In this document: piece by piece, positions 43,066 through 54,660 of the stretch | Position numbering within the stretch: the stretch's first letter is position 1 | Layout: each line of letters opens with the position of its first letter | Source of the DNA: Diphasiastrum complanatum | Taxonomy: Eukaryota > Streptophyta > Lycopodiopsida > Lycopodiales > Lycopodiaceae | Reading direction: 5' to 3' | Length of the DNA: 64,000 nt | NCBI GenBank assembly: GCA_029204225.1 | Contig: CM055100.1 | Span: forward strand, 32,205,645 to 32,269,644 | The notes under the pieces: model-generated | Seen by the model: only the letters and a program-made list of their open reading frames with translations | Databases searched by the model: none | Told to the model about the DNA's origin: nothing | Position numbers and translations under genes: made by a program

Positions 43066-44040
43066 GTGAATAGACTTTATCACACTAGCTTTCTATGTCG
43101 ACATAAATTGGAAAGTAGAAGATATACTAGCTTGCTAAAGCCCCATCTAGTGATTAATCTCTTTGGAGGTGTTTTACACCCACTACCTGTGCCAAGTGGA
43201 AGATGGGAGAATATCTCCATGAATTTTACCCCCAACTTGCCTCATACGCAGTCACAACATGATTCTATCTTGGTCATAGTTGACATACTCACTAAGATGG
43301 CTCATTTTATTCCAACGCGTAAAAAAATTGATGCATCTAGAGTAGTTAATTTTTTTATCAAGCATGTGTTCAGACTTCATGGATTATCGTCATCCATAGT
43401 GTCTAACAGGGATACTCAATTAACTAGAAACTTTTGGACTGCAGTTATGGCCAAACTTGAAGTCCAATTGAGAATGAGCAATACGGAGCTTCCCGAAATG
43501 TATGGCCAAACTAAGAGAATCAACCAGACATTAGACGATATGCTTAGGGCATTTGTTGGGGATAAGCAAACTCAGTGGGAGAAGTACTTGCCACTATTAG
43601 AGTTTGCTTACAATGACAAGAAAAATGTAAGTACTAAGATGAGTCCTTTAGAGCTTAATCACGGGTTTAGGTCAACTAGCCTTGTTACAGAAGGAATTCC
43701 TCAGAAAGTGCCTAGTGCGGCTAATTTCCTAACTCAAATGAATGAAATGCTTGAGTTGGCAAAAGTTAATGTGAGGCAAGCGATTGATTGAGCTAAGTCT
43801 TACATTGATCAACATCGCACGTCTAGAGAGTTTGTGGTAGGAGATATGGTGTTTCTTTGCTATTGTTACAGGTTATCCCCGCGTTATTGTGGACCCTGGC
43901 AAATTGTTGAAAGAATCAGTGACGTTTCTTATAAGTTATGAAACTTGTGAAGTGCATCCTATATTTCATGTTTCTAGAATGAAACGGGTTTTACATAATG
44001 GTGATGACTTGTTGTCTGATGGTTTGTTTGCAGTCTAGAA
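43066..44040 (+). pseudogene. Ty3/gypsy integrase and C-terminal region
   Basis: A 241-codon frame (43066-43791) with WENISMNFTPNLPHTQSQHD, ILVIVDILTKMAHFIPTRKK, SIVSNRDTQLTRNFW, LPEMYGQTKRINQTL and WEKYLPLLEFAYNDKKNVST. These are the gypsy integrase core with the D (DIL), D (RDTQ) and a degenerate E region (QTKRIN, where QTERVN is usual). After the stop at 43789 the C-terminal part continues in pieces (SYIDQHRTSREFVVGDMVFL, CGPWQIVERISDVSYKL). RT and RNase H are absent upstream. Confidence 0.9.
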
Positions 44041-44575
44041 GCAGGGAGAAGTGATCCATGGGCCAGCGGGGGTTGACTGGCCAACTGACACTTGTCATAT
44101 GCTCACTAGGACACTTGGTCCGTGAATGAATGACACATGTCAAGGTTGATAGTCAAACAAGACACGTGTCATATGCTCGCTGGGACACTTGGTCCAATTA
44201 ATGAGTGACACATGTTAGGGTTGACCGATCAAACATGACACGTCATATGCTCACTAAGACACTTGGTCCAGTGAATGAGTGACACATGTCGACCTACATG
44301 CTTGCCTATGTGTCAGAGTACTACCGACGAGTGGCGAGCGTCAACTGTCCATGGAATTGCCCATGTGTCAACGATATGAAGGGTCAAGGTTAAGGGGTGC
44401 TTGGGGGTCATGGATAAGTGAGCCATGAGAGAGTCATTCTTCATCGTGATCTATGCAGCAAAGGCTGGGAGGAGACGACGCAGCCAAATCCACACTGTTT
44501 GTGTTTGATGCTATGTGCTTATAGGGAATCACAAAGGTTTCAAATTTGTGGCCATAAGTGCATGTTTTGGACGGG
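44041..44575 (+). repeat. Tandem repeats downstream of the gypsy integrase
   Basis: Three copies of a unit of about 73-76 bp, each with GACAC(TTGT/GTGT/GT)CATATGCTC, GACACTTGGTCC and GTGACACATGT, start near 44088, 44161 and 44238. They probably lie in the 3' untranslated region or LTR of the gypsy element. GACACGTGTC palindromes recur here too. Confidence 0.7.
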
Positions 44576-44580
44576 TGTCG

Positions 44581-45746
44581 TGTAGAGCAGGCATCCCAAA
44601 GGGAGCCAGGAACCACGACTTAGCTTCCCAGCTTTCAACTCTTGCCGTCCAAACCCACTTGACATACAAGCAGCCAACTCGCCAACAACGATCAAACTTA
44701 ACCAACTTGAAGTTCAGAAACAAACATTGAGATCCAACTTGGCGCCATGCCAGATCAGGGGTCCCGATGTGGGTGACTTCCCTCCAAGCGAGCCGCCCGA
44801 CATACATCAAACTTAACTGACTCGAAGCTTCGTTACAAACGAGCAAGCAAGTCGTCTGACTTACCTCAGACTTAATCAACTCAAAGCTTCGTCACGAGCG
44901 CTGGAAGCCAACCTGGCGCCACGCCAGACTAGACAGCCATAAACAGGTAACTTCCACCCAAGCAAGCCATCCAACTCAGCCGACAAGTTAGACCCCATTC
45001 CCCAATCCATTCACGTTCATGCAAGGAACACTCAGAACCACAAGTCGCGACAGATATGAAGACAACCAGTTCCTGGACCGAATGGTCCTGACGGCATACC
45101 ATTGGCGTCCCGGACCGAATGGTCCCGACGGCATACCGTTGGCGTCCCGGAATACGACCCTTAGCTATGTGCCAGATCAAAAAGATTTGAAGCGGCCTGA
45201 CAACTGGCGCTTTTACCGAACAGTGAAACCCAGAAGGTAATCAGAGTCAATTTGAGGAAAATCCCACTTTATTAATATATCTGAGAAGGTTACATTTCAA
45301 GTGTGTGACCGACCCTAGACTCCGGGGCGCTAGCATGCCAAGGCAAGTGCCAGGACAACATTCCAACAAGGGAAGCTAAGACTTGGTTGGAGCTCGCCCT
45401 GAGTCGCAACCCGCATTCCCCTATAGTATTGGTGGGATTCGCCACCTCCCCTCATACCAAGTGCTCTGCCCAGGCTGGTAAAGCACGTTTTCTCTCTCTA
45501 GGATTTTCTCTCTCTAGAATTTATTGATCCCCAGGCTTCCTTTAATCATGCCTAAATCGTGTGAAGTGATTGCACATCGATCTGAGCTCTCTAGACTTCA
45601 ATAGAACCGATCAAAGTTTTTCAGCCATAGGAACTTGGCGCCGGCTGGATTCTGGTCACCGTGGCGCCAGGAGCGCTGTTGGTGTCGGGGACAATGCTGG
45701 CGCGAGTGGCGCCGAAAGTAAAGCTTGTAAAAGTAGCTTTACAACA
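44581..45746 (-). repeat. Element 5 3' LTR
   Basis: 1166 bp. Contains GC-rich GGCGCC-bearing stretches near both ends. It has an extra copy of the TGGTCC(T/C)GACGGCATACC(A/G)TTGGCGTC segment near 45083-45148 compared with the right LTR. Confidence 0.9.
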
Positions 45747-45791
45747 TCCACCCCACCTTTATAACATCTGATGTCCTCATCAGATGTCAGA

Positions 45792-46540
45792 TTAAAGTAA
45801 AGGTGTCTCCCAATTAAAAATAACTATACATTTATGAAGTCTCTCCCGAACAAAGTGATAATGGATCTCGATGTGCTTCGTCCTCGCATGAAAAACAGGA
45901 TTTTGTGCAATGGCAATAGCACTTTGACTATCACTCAAGATAAGAGTGGTTGAGGGCTCGCCAAACTTCATGTCAACAAGTAATCTTCTCAACCATAAAC
46001 ACTGTTGTGGCTGAAAATATCGCTCTATATTTTGCCTCACTAGAAGAAGTAGCAACAATGGGCTGCTTTTTACTTGACCAAGAAATTGCAGAATTTCCAT
46101 AAAAAAAGCAATGTCCACTTGTAGAGCGTCTAGTGTCTTGATCTCCACCACAATCCGAGTCACTAGAACCAACCAAACATGCATCATCACAAGCAAGAAA
46201 AACCAGTCCATGACTTCTTGTTCCTTGAAGATATCGAAAGATCCTCTTCAACGCTTTCCAATGTGATGTCATCGGGGCATGCATGAATTGACTCATGAGT
46301 GAGACACAATAAGAAATGTTCGGTCTTGAATTACATAGGTAAATGAGACAGCCAATAGCTTAACAATATAAAGTAGTATCAAATGGTTCACCATCACCTT
46401 GACTACTTAATTTCAAGCCTGTCTCAATAGGTGTAGCAACCGGCTTGCAATCTTCCATCTTGAACCGCTTCAAAATCTGCCCAATGTAGCGTTCTTGAGA
46501 GATGAAAATTCCAGCCCCTTCTTGTACAAATTCCATCATA
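45792..46540 (-). pseudogene. Copia RT end and RNase H, element 5
   Basis: Frames read RYIGQILKRFKMEDCKPVAT (RT connection), SRPNISYCVSLMSQFM, ALKRIFRYLQGTRSHGLVFL, then RNase H (SSDSDCGGDQDTRRSTSGHC, SSKKQPIVATSSSEAKYRAI, NPVFHARTKHIEIHYHFVRE). Frameshifts lie near 45975-46000 and 46300. The RT palm with its YxDD is missing at the junction near 46540. Confidence 0.85.
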
Positions 46541-47690
46541 AAATGAACTTATTTTGCTGTCCCGCAAAGTTGACAACAGCCACTGTGTGACTGTTTTGGA
46601 CTGTCCAACAGCCATGACTATCCTTACAATTGTTGTCCAAGATCCTCTAACACTGCGCTTGGCTGTCCAAGATCTTCCAAAACTGGTCCTTGCTGTCCAG
46701 CAGTTCTTGCAGGCTGATTTTGCAACAACGGGCGGTTTTTGATGAACATTAGGCTCTAAACTTGATGAGGTGTTGGGCAGGTCGAAACTGGTTGATTGTT
46801 GCCCCTTATCTCTAGCAATAGAAGATGGTACCAAATCTAGAAAAACTTCAACATTCACGCTATGTGGGCTGTCCCCCTTCAAGATATGAGTTGGGGCCAC
46901 ATCCAATGAATTCTTTTCATCAAAATGCACATCACAACTAACAATAATCTTGTTAGTGCTCAAATTGAACAGCCTATAGCCTTTGCTTTCACTACTAGCC
47001 AACAAAAATGCATTTAACTCCTTTATCCTCAAGCTTTGTACGAAGTTTATCCGGAACAAAAGCAGTAAGACAACCAAAAATGCGAAAGTGAGAGATTGAA
47101 GGCTTCTTCCCATACCAAACTTCATAAGGAGTTAACATTTTCAATGCTTTAGTAGGACAACGATTGCTTATGTATGCTGCCGTTATAACCGCTTCAGCCC
47201 AAAACTTGTGAGAGCTGCAGCCCCTTTGCTTTGAGCATGCAACGGGCCATCTCCATAAGTGTGCTATTCTTTCGCTCGGCAATACCATTTTGTTGAGGCG
47301 TATAGGGAGTTGTCATTTGATGTAGAATTCTTTTTTCTCGAAGAAATGCACCGAACGTATTCTTAATGTATTCTCCTCCTCGATCGGTGCGTCGGGTCTT
47401 CAAAGAATGCCCAAACTGATTTTCCACCATCGCTAGAAAATCTTTGAAACGTTGAAAAACTTCCGATTTAGCCTTCATAGGATAGATCCATGTAAAACAG
47501 GAAAAGTCATCAATAAAAGTCACAAAATAGATGCACTTTCCAATGGATTCGGTCCTCATTGGACCACAAACATCACTATGAACCAAATCAAATTTATCAA
47601 GAACCCTTATAGTTCCATCAATTGAAAAAGGTTTCCTTTGAAATTCCAAGTATGCACCCCTCGCATACATGCCCTCCCGGCTGCTCAATA
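46541..47690 (-). pseudogene. Copia integrase and linker, element 5
   Basis: KFDLVHSDVCGPMRTESIGK, FVTFIDDFSCFTWIYPMKAK, RRTDRGGEYIKNTFGAFL and PQQNGIAERKNSTLMEMAR keep the D, D, E positions (47688-47194). The next frames give NRCPTKALKMLTPYEVWYGK and the chromatin-facing linker (SESKGYRLFNLSTNKIIVSC). Stops and shifts occur at about 47200 and 47030. The C-terminal linker is Ser/Asn-rich and ends in non-copia-like residues near 46540. Confidence 0.85.
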
Positions 47691-48603
47691 GTAGGAATGT
47701 CTTCTACCATATTAAATGTCTTCAGCTTCTCCAAACTTGCAAAGTTGAGATGCCCAAACCTTGTGTGCCACAATTCAGCCAACTCCAATGATTGTGATGT
47801 AGAAGCAACAAGACATGTAGAGAGAATTCGTCACTCATAGGTATCCATAATGAATAAGCCAGCATGCATTGTTTCCGAAACAATAATCAAGAGTTATCTT
47901 TTAGGATCCTTGACAAGACACTTATCTTCTTTGAACTCAACAACTAGTCCTTGCTTCAACATAGTTGAAACCGAAAGAAGGTTCTTCTTGATTCCCGGAA
48001 CATAAAGCACATTCTTAATGTACTTTTCTTCACCATTAGGCAGAATGATGGCTACAATTCCAATTCCATGAATAGAATAAGATGCATCATCCGCACATTG
48101 TACCCCTTGATCTTCGTCAAGTGATTGGTCACTTGATCCCCTTGCATCTTCAACAAAGAAAGCTGATTTCTGAGATACACTACTCTTGCTGGATTTTTGA
48201 CTCTATACATGGTATAAAGTGTATCCCACGCACTTTTAGATGTCTTACAAGACTAATATGAGGTAAGATAGATCTTTTCACAGCAAGAGCAACCATAGAA
48301 TGTGCTTGTGCATCCCTTCTATCCCACTTCTTTTGTTCTTCCGAAGATGGAGAAGATGATGTTGATGATGATGATCCACGAGGTGTAGGAGGTGCCAAAG
48401 ACGGAGGCCTTTACCCTAAACCATTGACCAAATCCCACAGCCCTTTCGCTATGAGAAGATTCTTCATCATGTAACTGCACAAGGAGTAGTTTGTCATCCA
48501 ACCGATCTTCACTAAACAAAGAACCGATAGCTTCCGATTCTTTAGCCATTACCTTCAACAGAATTTCAACTTGTAGTAGATAGGAAAGAGAGCCTTTCCA
48601 CAA
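47691..48603 (-). pseudogene. Copia gag and pre-integrase, element 5
   Basis: Gag from about 48550: KKWDRRDAQAHSMVALAVKR, then after a frameshift SAWDTLYTMYRVKNPARVVY and LRNQLSLLKMQGDQV. Downstream are NLLSVSTMLKQGLVVEF and LWHTRFGHLNFASLEKL (about 47770). Zinc knuckle and protease active site were not found, suggesting an internal deletion near 48100. Confidence 0.75.
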
Positions 48604-49225
48604 CCAAATCTACTCAAAAAATTTGCAACAAACAAAGAACTGAAAGTAGGAGCACAAGATGTCTTTCAATCTGCAACTAAAGTGCCCAAAAGATAATGGA
48701 AAGATGGCTGTCTTTCTGCACAAAAAAACCAGCTTCTTGAAAATTAGGTTAGCTTCGATTGAAGCCTACACCGAAACCCAATTAGGAAGCTAAATAGTGT
48801 GATCAACTGCCCTACTGCTTGCTGAGAATCTGCAAATTTCAAGCCACAAGTTGACCTAACCCTGAATAGGGTTTGCTGAATTTTGGGCACCCTCCTACAC
48901 AAATACAAACTTGAAAACAAAAACAGCAAGATAAGGAGACACCACAACCAAAAATCAATAGCAGATTTTTGGGCGCCCTCCTCCAAACAAAACTTGCTGA
49001 AAACTGGTTGCATAAAAATCCGATTTGAGATTCTGATTTTTGGGTGCGACAAATTACTCCTCCAAGATCTTTGATGGGCGCCCTCCTCAACTTGAAAAGA
49101 GACAAAAAAGTTGATCCAAACTCCACTTGGAAAGATCAATAGGATACTGAAATTTCACAACAAAAAGCAGAGAAGCTCCTCTTCTGGTAGGGCGCCAACA
49201 AACAAGCTTGTTGCAGATCCGGTAA
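48604..49225 (-). other. Leader-like DNA of the inner copia, with GGGCGCCC motifs
   Basis: No sense ORF. GGGCGCCCTCCTC-like segments recur near 48884, 48972 and 49077, spaced about 90-105 bp, indicating a degenerate tandem repeat. Confidence 0.5.
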
Positions 49226-49327
49226 CTCTGATACCATCATGTAGGAAAGCAAGAGTCAAGTCACCAAGATCTAGTTATCAATCAATCTCCATAGAAAACA
49301 AGAGAGAAGAGGCTGGGCGCCCAACTC

Positions 49328-49371
<44 letters not shown>

Positions 49372-49713
49372 TATCAACAAGAGCAATGGAGAGCAATGCT
49401 TAGCCAAACTGTCCAAAATGGAATACACAATGAGCATCTAAGTACTCTACCTGGATGTGGCCAAATGCCACCAAACCCTAAGGTCAACTACTTACTAAAT
49501 GTAGGGCACCCCCAAAAGTCAAGATAGGACCCCTAAACAAAATTAGACCCCTAATGACCCACGAGTCAGTATATGACCAAAATTAGGTCCAACTGAACTT
49601 AAGACAAAATTAAGATGGCCTAAATAACTAAATACCCATGGTTACACAAATCTCAACCTTTTGGGTCAAAGTAACCTATGGATTAACTTTAGCATAGTCA
49701 TTTATTTCTAACA
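49226..49713 (-). repeat. Second PBS and LTR inside element 5
   Basis: PBS TGGTATCAGAG (complement of 49226-49236), three bases, then TGTAGGAAAG...TATTTCTAACA (49240-49713, 474 bp). It contains (GA)20 at 49330-49368. It has the layout of a 5' LTR for the gag-pol to its left, distinct from the outer LTRs. No partner 3' LTR was seen. Confidence 0.65.
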
Positions 49714-50686
49714 GATATCACCCATGCTCAATGAGATTCAATTCCGAAGGTAGCCATCCCAAATGAAGACCAACTGCTCCATAAAAGATCTCCCCTGAAA
49801 TTGTCCTTTCCAACTTTTGACTTCCTGCGTGCGTCTGGTGGGCATTGTACAAATGAAACTAACCCAAGTAATAGGCTAGCCATCCATCCTTTGCAAACAT
49901 CGAGTCGTTTCGTTGCCACGTGCGAGTACTTGAACTGCGAATCCGCCCCACAGATTCTGAAGTCCTCTTTGTTTCATGGTATCAGCCTTCAAAAGAAAGG
50001 TTCCTTCTCAAGCCATCAGCTCCTTGTATCACAAGCAATCATGCAAACCAGGCCAAGCACGAGTACTAAGACTCACCACGAATACATACAAGCAAGACAC
50101 TCCGGCAAGATTACTAACAGGTAACAAAGACTTTGAGATAGCCCTGCCAAAGGACCTTTGCCTGGCCACGCCCATACAGATCGATCACAAAATCAGTCCA
50201 AAGAGAACACCCATCCAACTATCCGTGCTTTCACCATGAAGCAGCACATTGCCTCACTCACGCCCCACCAAATCTGGTCGATAGCCCTTATAGCTAAAAG
50301 ATCGGCAACTATCCTACACCCGCAGCTAACCACCCGTGCTTTACACCCGAATTCGAGCAGCATCTCTATATCAATGGTTAACCCGTACAATTCGAATATG
50401 TCACCCCGCACCCCACAAGGCACAAACCGTGCTTTCACCTACCTAGGCAGCACTTTGCCTCATCTGTCCTACGTGCAGACGACGCCAGGCCCGAACTGCG
50501 GGAACTGGCCATGCTTACACCTCAAGGGCAGCACCTTGACTCATCAAGTCCCCCGTTCTGCCGACCACCCCAACTGTGGACGCAGCCGTGCTTACACTGT
50601 GGGAAGCACCTTGCACAACAGTTGTTTTGATGGACCCCAAACAATGGCCATTTCCGTGAGATCCGGATAGCTGACCGGCTAGTCGG
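49714..50686. repeat. Element 5 leader with CGTGCTT(T/A)CAC tandem repeats
   Basis: Between 50215 and 50630 the phrase CCGTGCTTTCAC / CCATGCTTACAC / CCGTGCTTACAC followed by GCAGCAC(C/T)TTG recurs at spacings of about 80-210 bp (50221, 50335, 50430, 50508, 50588). The open frame 50158-50670 is a by-product of this repeat. Earlier DNA (49714-50200) has no assigned function. Confidence 0.6.
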
Positions 50687-50699
50687 CTCTGATACCACA

Positions 50700-51842
50700 T
50701 GTAGCGCAGGCGGATCCAAAAGGGAGCCGGGAACCAAGACTTAGCTTCGCAGCTTTCAACTCTTGTCGTCCAAACCCACTTGACATACAAGCAGCCAACT
50801 CGCCAACAACAATCAGACTTAACCAACTTGAAGTTCGGAAACCAACATTAAAATCCAACTTGGCGCCATGCCAGATCAGGGGTCCCGATGTGGGTGACTT
50901 CCCTCCAAGCGAGCCGCCCGACATACTTCAAACTTAACTAACTCGAAGCTTCGTTACAAACGAGTAACATTCATTCCAAGCAAGTCGTCTGACTTACATC
51001 AGACTTAACCAACTCAAAGCTTCGTCACGAGCGCTGGAAGTCAACCTAGCGCCACACCAGACTGGACAGACATAAACAGGTAACTTCCACCCAAGCAAGC
51101 CATCCAACTCAGCCGACAGGTTAGAACCTGTTCCCCAAGAGCTTAACTCATTCACATTCATGCAAGGAACACTCAGAACCACAAGCCGTGACAGATATGA
51201 AGACAACCAGTTCCTGGACCAAATGGTCCCAACAGCATATTGTTGGCGTCTCGAGATACGACCCTCAGCTATGTGCTAGATCAAAAAGATTTGAAGCGGC
51301 CTTACAACTGGCGCTTTTACCGAACACTGAAACCCAGAAGGTACTCATAGTCAGTTTGAGGAAAATACATTTGAGACCGACCCTAGTCTTTGGGGCAATG
51401 GCATGCTAAGGCGGGCGCCAGGACAACATTCCAGCAAGGGAAGCTGAGACTTGGTTGGAGCTCGCCCTGAGTCACAACCCGCATTCCCCTATAGTATTGG
51501 TGGGATTCGCCACCTCCCCTCATACCAAGTGCTCTGCCCAGGCTAGTAAAGCACGTTTTCTCTCTCTAGAATTTTCTCTCTAGAAAGTCATTTTCTCTCT
51601 CTAGAATTTATTGATCCCCAGGCTTCCTTTAATCATGCCTAAATCGTGTGAAGTGATTGCACATCGATCCGAGCTCTATGGACTTCGCTAGAACCGATCA
51701 AAGTTTTTCAGCCATAGGAACTTGGCGCCAGCTGGACTCTGGTCACAGTGGCGCCGGGAGCAGCAGTGGCGCTGTTGGTGTCGGGGACAATGCTGGCGCC
51801 AGTGGCGCTAAAAGTAAAACTTGTAAAGGTAGCTTTACAACA
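50700..51842 (-). repeat. Element 5 5' LTR
   Basis: 1143 bp, paired with 44581-45746, with many single-base and several multi-base differences. TSD TGTCG follows. Confidence 0.9.
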
Positions 51843-51847
51843 TGTCG

Positions 51848-53600
51848 GTAGGAATATCAGGGAGAGCTTGACACTAGTATAATGCTTTTGTTTTTTGACA
51901 TCTTTCGCATAGACATATTTAACGACATCTTCTATAGCATATGTCTCCTCATTATTCAAATAACCGTCAATTCCAACATGAATAACACATATACATGCTA
52001 TGAAATCTCTAGTGAGTCCATCAATGCACCGATTGAGTAATGAAATCATAAACCATACTATTTAAGTTCTCTTTATGCATTTTGCTTACAACAACATCGA
52101 CATCTATGATCACCATCTAACTTGCTCTTCAAATTGAATCTACGTTAGTCTAGGAAGTAATCAAGAAATTATAAATCAACCAAGCATTATTGAACTTTTC
52201 AGTGATAACTAATCAATTTGATCATGAATAGCACTCAACGATGATATCCTTATGCCTTGACCACCCAAGAGTTTATGCAAGTCACATGTATGAAACAAAT
52301 ATGACCATATTAGGCTCATTAGATCCATTCAAGGGCCACGAGCTGGGTCCTATCATTCTCTAAAGGTGTAGATCATGATGAAGCCCAATGCCATGAAATA
52401 TGGAACCTTCTTGGGTGGGGAAATTGAATAGTGCTTCTAGTTGAAACTTCCAGAAGATTATCATGACCAAGACATAGATTATCGTGATGAATTAAACTTG
52501 TTTAAATATAGAAGGGGAAGACCACTAAGGGGGCCCTATAGGTGATCATATCTTAGGAAAATGAATGGAATTTTACCCAATTCTCTAGGGAGAAAGAACC
52601 TATGTCAAATGATAATCTCAAACCCCAATGTTGTGCATCGTTGTGGGCATAGTGATTGATCTCGCATTACCTCACACAAGGCTAGGCTGGATAGACTGGA
52701 TAGTGATTGATCTTGCATTACCTCACACAAGGCTAGACTGCCAAATGAACTACAATGTGCTATGAAAGACCATCATCCTCCTTATGTGGAACCCCAAGAT
52801 AACTATCAAGCTCTCTTTTTTCCATAGAAAAGTATGAAAGCAGAACATAAACTTCAGTTAAATTTGATGCTTAAATTAAAAACGCACAATCAAAATGCTC
52901 GGTCGACCAAATGCATTGAAAAAGTTAAGAGTAATTCAGAGCTAGTGTTTAAAGTTCTTTGCTGCCCAAGAAATCTATCAAAAACTAAATAGGGATTTAC
53001 ACCCAATTAAGCACAGCTTAGAGGAGTCAAAACAAAGTGGCCTCCTTTCCCTCGCCATACACGTACTCCTGAATTAGGTAATATAATGTCTTCCATAGTG
53101 AATACTCCTCTGGCTCTTAAAAAAATTGCAGCAAAATTGTTACGCACATACCAAGAGCCATTGAAGCCCGCTAACTATAAAAATAAAAATAAAAATATTT
53201 ATGCACATACCAAGAGCCATTGCAGCCAGGTGGCGATAGTCGAGCAGCGAAAATATTCTGTAAGGTAGCTCAATTGGCAGGCGATCCATCTATTTCGTTT
53301 GTGTATGCACGGGCGTACGCGTCTGTCTGTGAAAATCACCACTAAGAAGAAAAAAGACGTCAATGCAAGACACTTCCCCGCATTCTCAACAGAATTGCAA
53401 TTTCATAACCTGGAGTGGAGTCGCTTTGCTATTGGATGCACAGCGCAACTACAAGCCAAAGCAAATACTCCCTACCGATTGTAAAATTGAGCAGTCTCAA
53501 CTAAGAAACGCGCAATGGCGCTTATTACAGCATTTGTCACAAATCTTCTGCAGAAACTGTTAGATATGGTGAGATGCAGAAGGGGAATTGATGAATTCTG
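51848..53600. other. No gene seen; two local duplications
   Basis: A 46-bp unit (ATAGTGATTGATCT(C/T)GCATTACC...) is duplicated near 52649-52740. A second (GCACATACCAAGAGCCATTG) is repeated at about 53144 and 53201, separated by an (AAAAAT)n stretch. ORFs here lack supporting features. Confidence 0.5.
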
Positions 53601-54660
53601 TACAGCAAGATGAATCATCACCATAAATTAGCTGAAATCTTAATACCCAAATGCAGATCTAGAGGCAGGATGGCAATAAATCCTTCGATCCATCCATCGC
53701 GAGAGAGAGAGAGAGAAGAGGATCCATCGCGAGCGAGAGGGAGAGAGAGAGAGAGATTCAGAGAGACAGCGAGAAGGGCAAATATTCCTTGCTTTCGTTG
53801 CGCCGCTGAGTCTAGCAATACCGTCCGATGTAGCGCAACGCTCGAGATCTTGACACGTACTAACGTCGATCACGAGGCACGTGGCTGTTTTGAGACGTGG
53901 GACGATCTAAAGGGGCCAGAGGAGGATATATTCGTGTCATTAAGTGAAAAGCTTTCACTGCGCGCCGGTCCTTAAAGTGGGAAACTGACCTATACAAATT
54001 TTAGTTTTTTGCAAAATTGTTTTTTTTTTTTTTTTTTTGGGGGGGGAGAGGGTTTTGCCTTCATAGCCGGTTCCGTAGGGAAGGTCGTTCAGACGAGGGC
54101 GGTAGCTCGAGGTTGAAGGTCCTTCCCACAGCGGAATGGCCGAACATGTGACCTTCCTCTACATGAAATTCTTTTTTTTGTGGAAGGACCTGTCCACAGC
54201 AAAGATGTGACCTTCCTCGGCATGAAAACTTTTTCTATTTTTTGTCATTATTCTTTTTGGTTTACAGGAGGATGCGGTTTCCTTTAGGCAACTCACAACA
54301 TAGTCCACAATTTTTTTTTCCTCAAGGCTATATCTCATTTTACTCAGCCTTGAAACTTGCTTAAAAAGTCAGCATGGATACAAAAAAATTAATTGGTGAG
54401 GTTAAAGTGACGTGGTATATCTAATATTAGTACAAGGTATCATTCACTTTTGGCCATCACTAAAAAAATAACCTTTCCCTTCATGTTTACGTGATAACAT
54501 GAGGATAAGGTTCTACGTGGTGCATATTGGGTAGACCGACGGTTAGGGTCACAGACGGATACCAGGGATTAGGTTTCCTACAGGTTAGGGTACTCGAGAA
54601 CTGGCCCGAGAACCCGGACCCGGAGCGGAACCGACCAACACTGGTTCAAACCTAGGTTGT
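53601..54660. other. GA-rich and homopolymer-rich gene-free stretch
   Basis: GA-rich tracts at 53699-53760, T(19)G(8) at 54020-54046, and a duplicated GTGACCTTCCTC(T/G)(A/G)CATGAAA at about 54150 and 54207. No gene recognised. Confidence 0.5.

Larger units (their letters stand above)
44581..51842 (-). mobile_element. Chimeric copia element (element 5), TSD TGTCG, LTRs about 1.15 kb
   Basis: LTRs at 44581-45746 (1166 bp) and 50700-51842 (1143 bp) both run TGTAG(A/C)GCAGGC...TAGCTTTACAACA and share long colinear blocks with substitutions and indels. TSD TGTCG lies at 44576-44580 and 51843-51847. The PBS (TGGTATCAGAG on minus) is at 50687-50697, two bases from the right LTR. The purine tract is at 45747-45765. 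The interior contains decayed gag-pol (45792-48603) and, unexpectedly, a second PBS-LTR unit at 49226-49713. It is older than elements 1 and 4. Confidence 0.9.

Noticed and set aside
50158-50670. 170-codon plus-strand ORF
   Set aside because: It lies in the tandemly repeated leader of element 5, antisense to the element; the open frame comes from repeat composition.
53261-53300. tRNA A-box-like TAGCTCAATTGGCAG
   Set aside because: No B box, anticodon stem or acceptor pairing follows.
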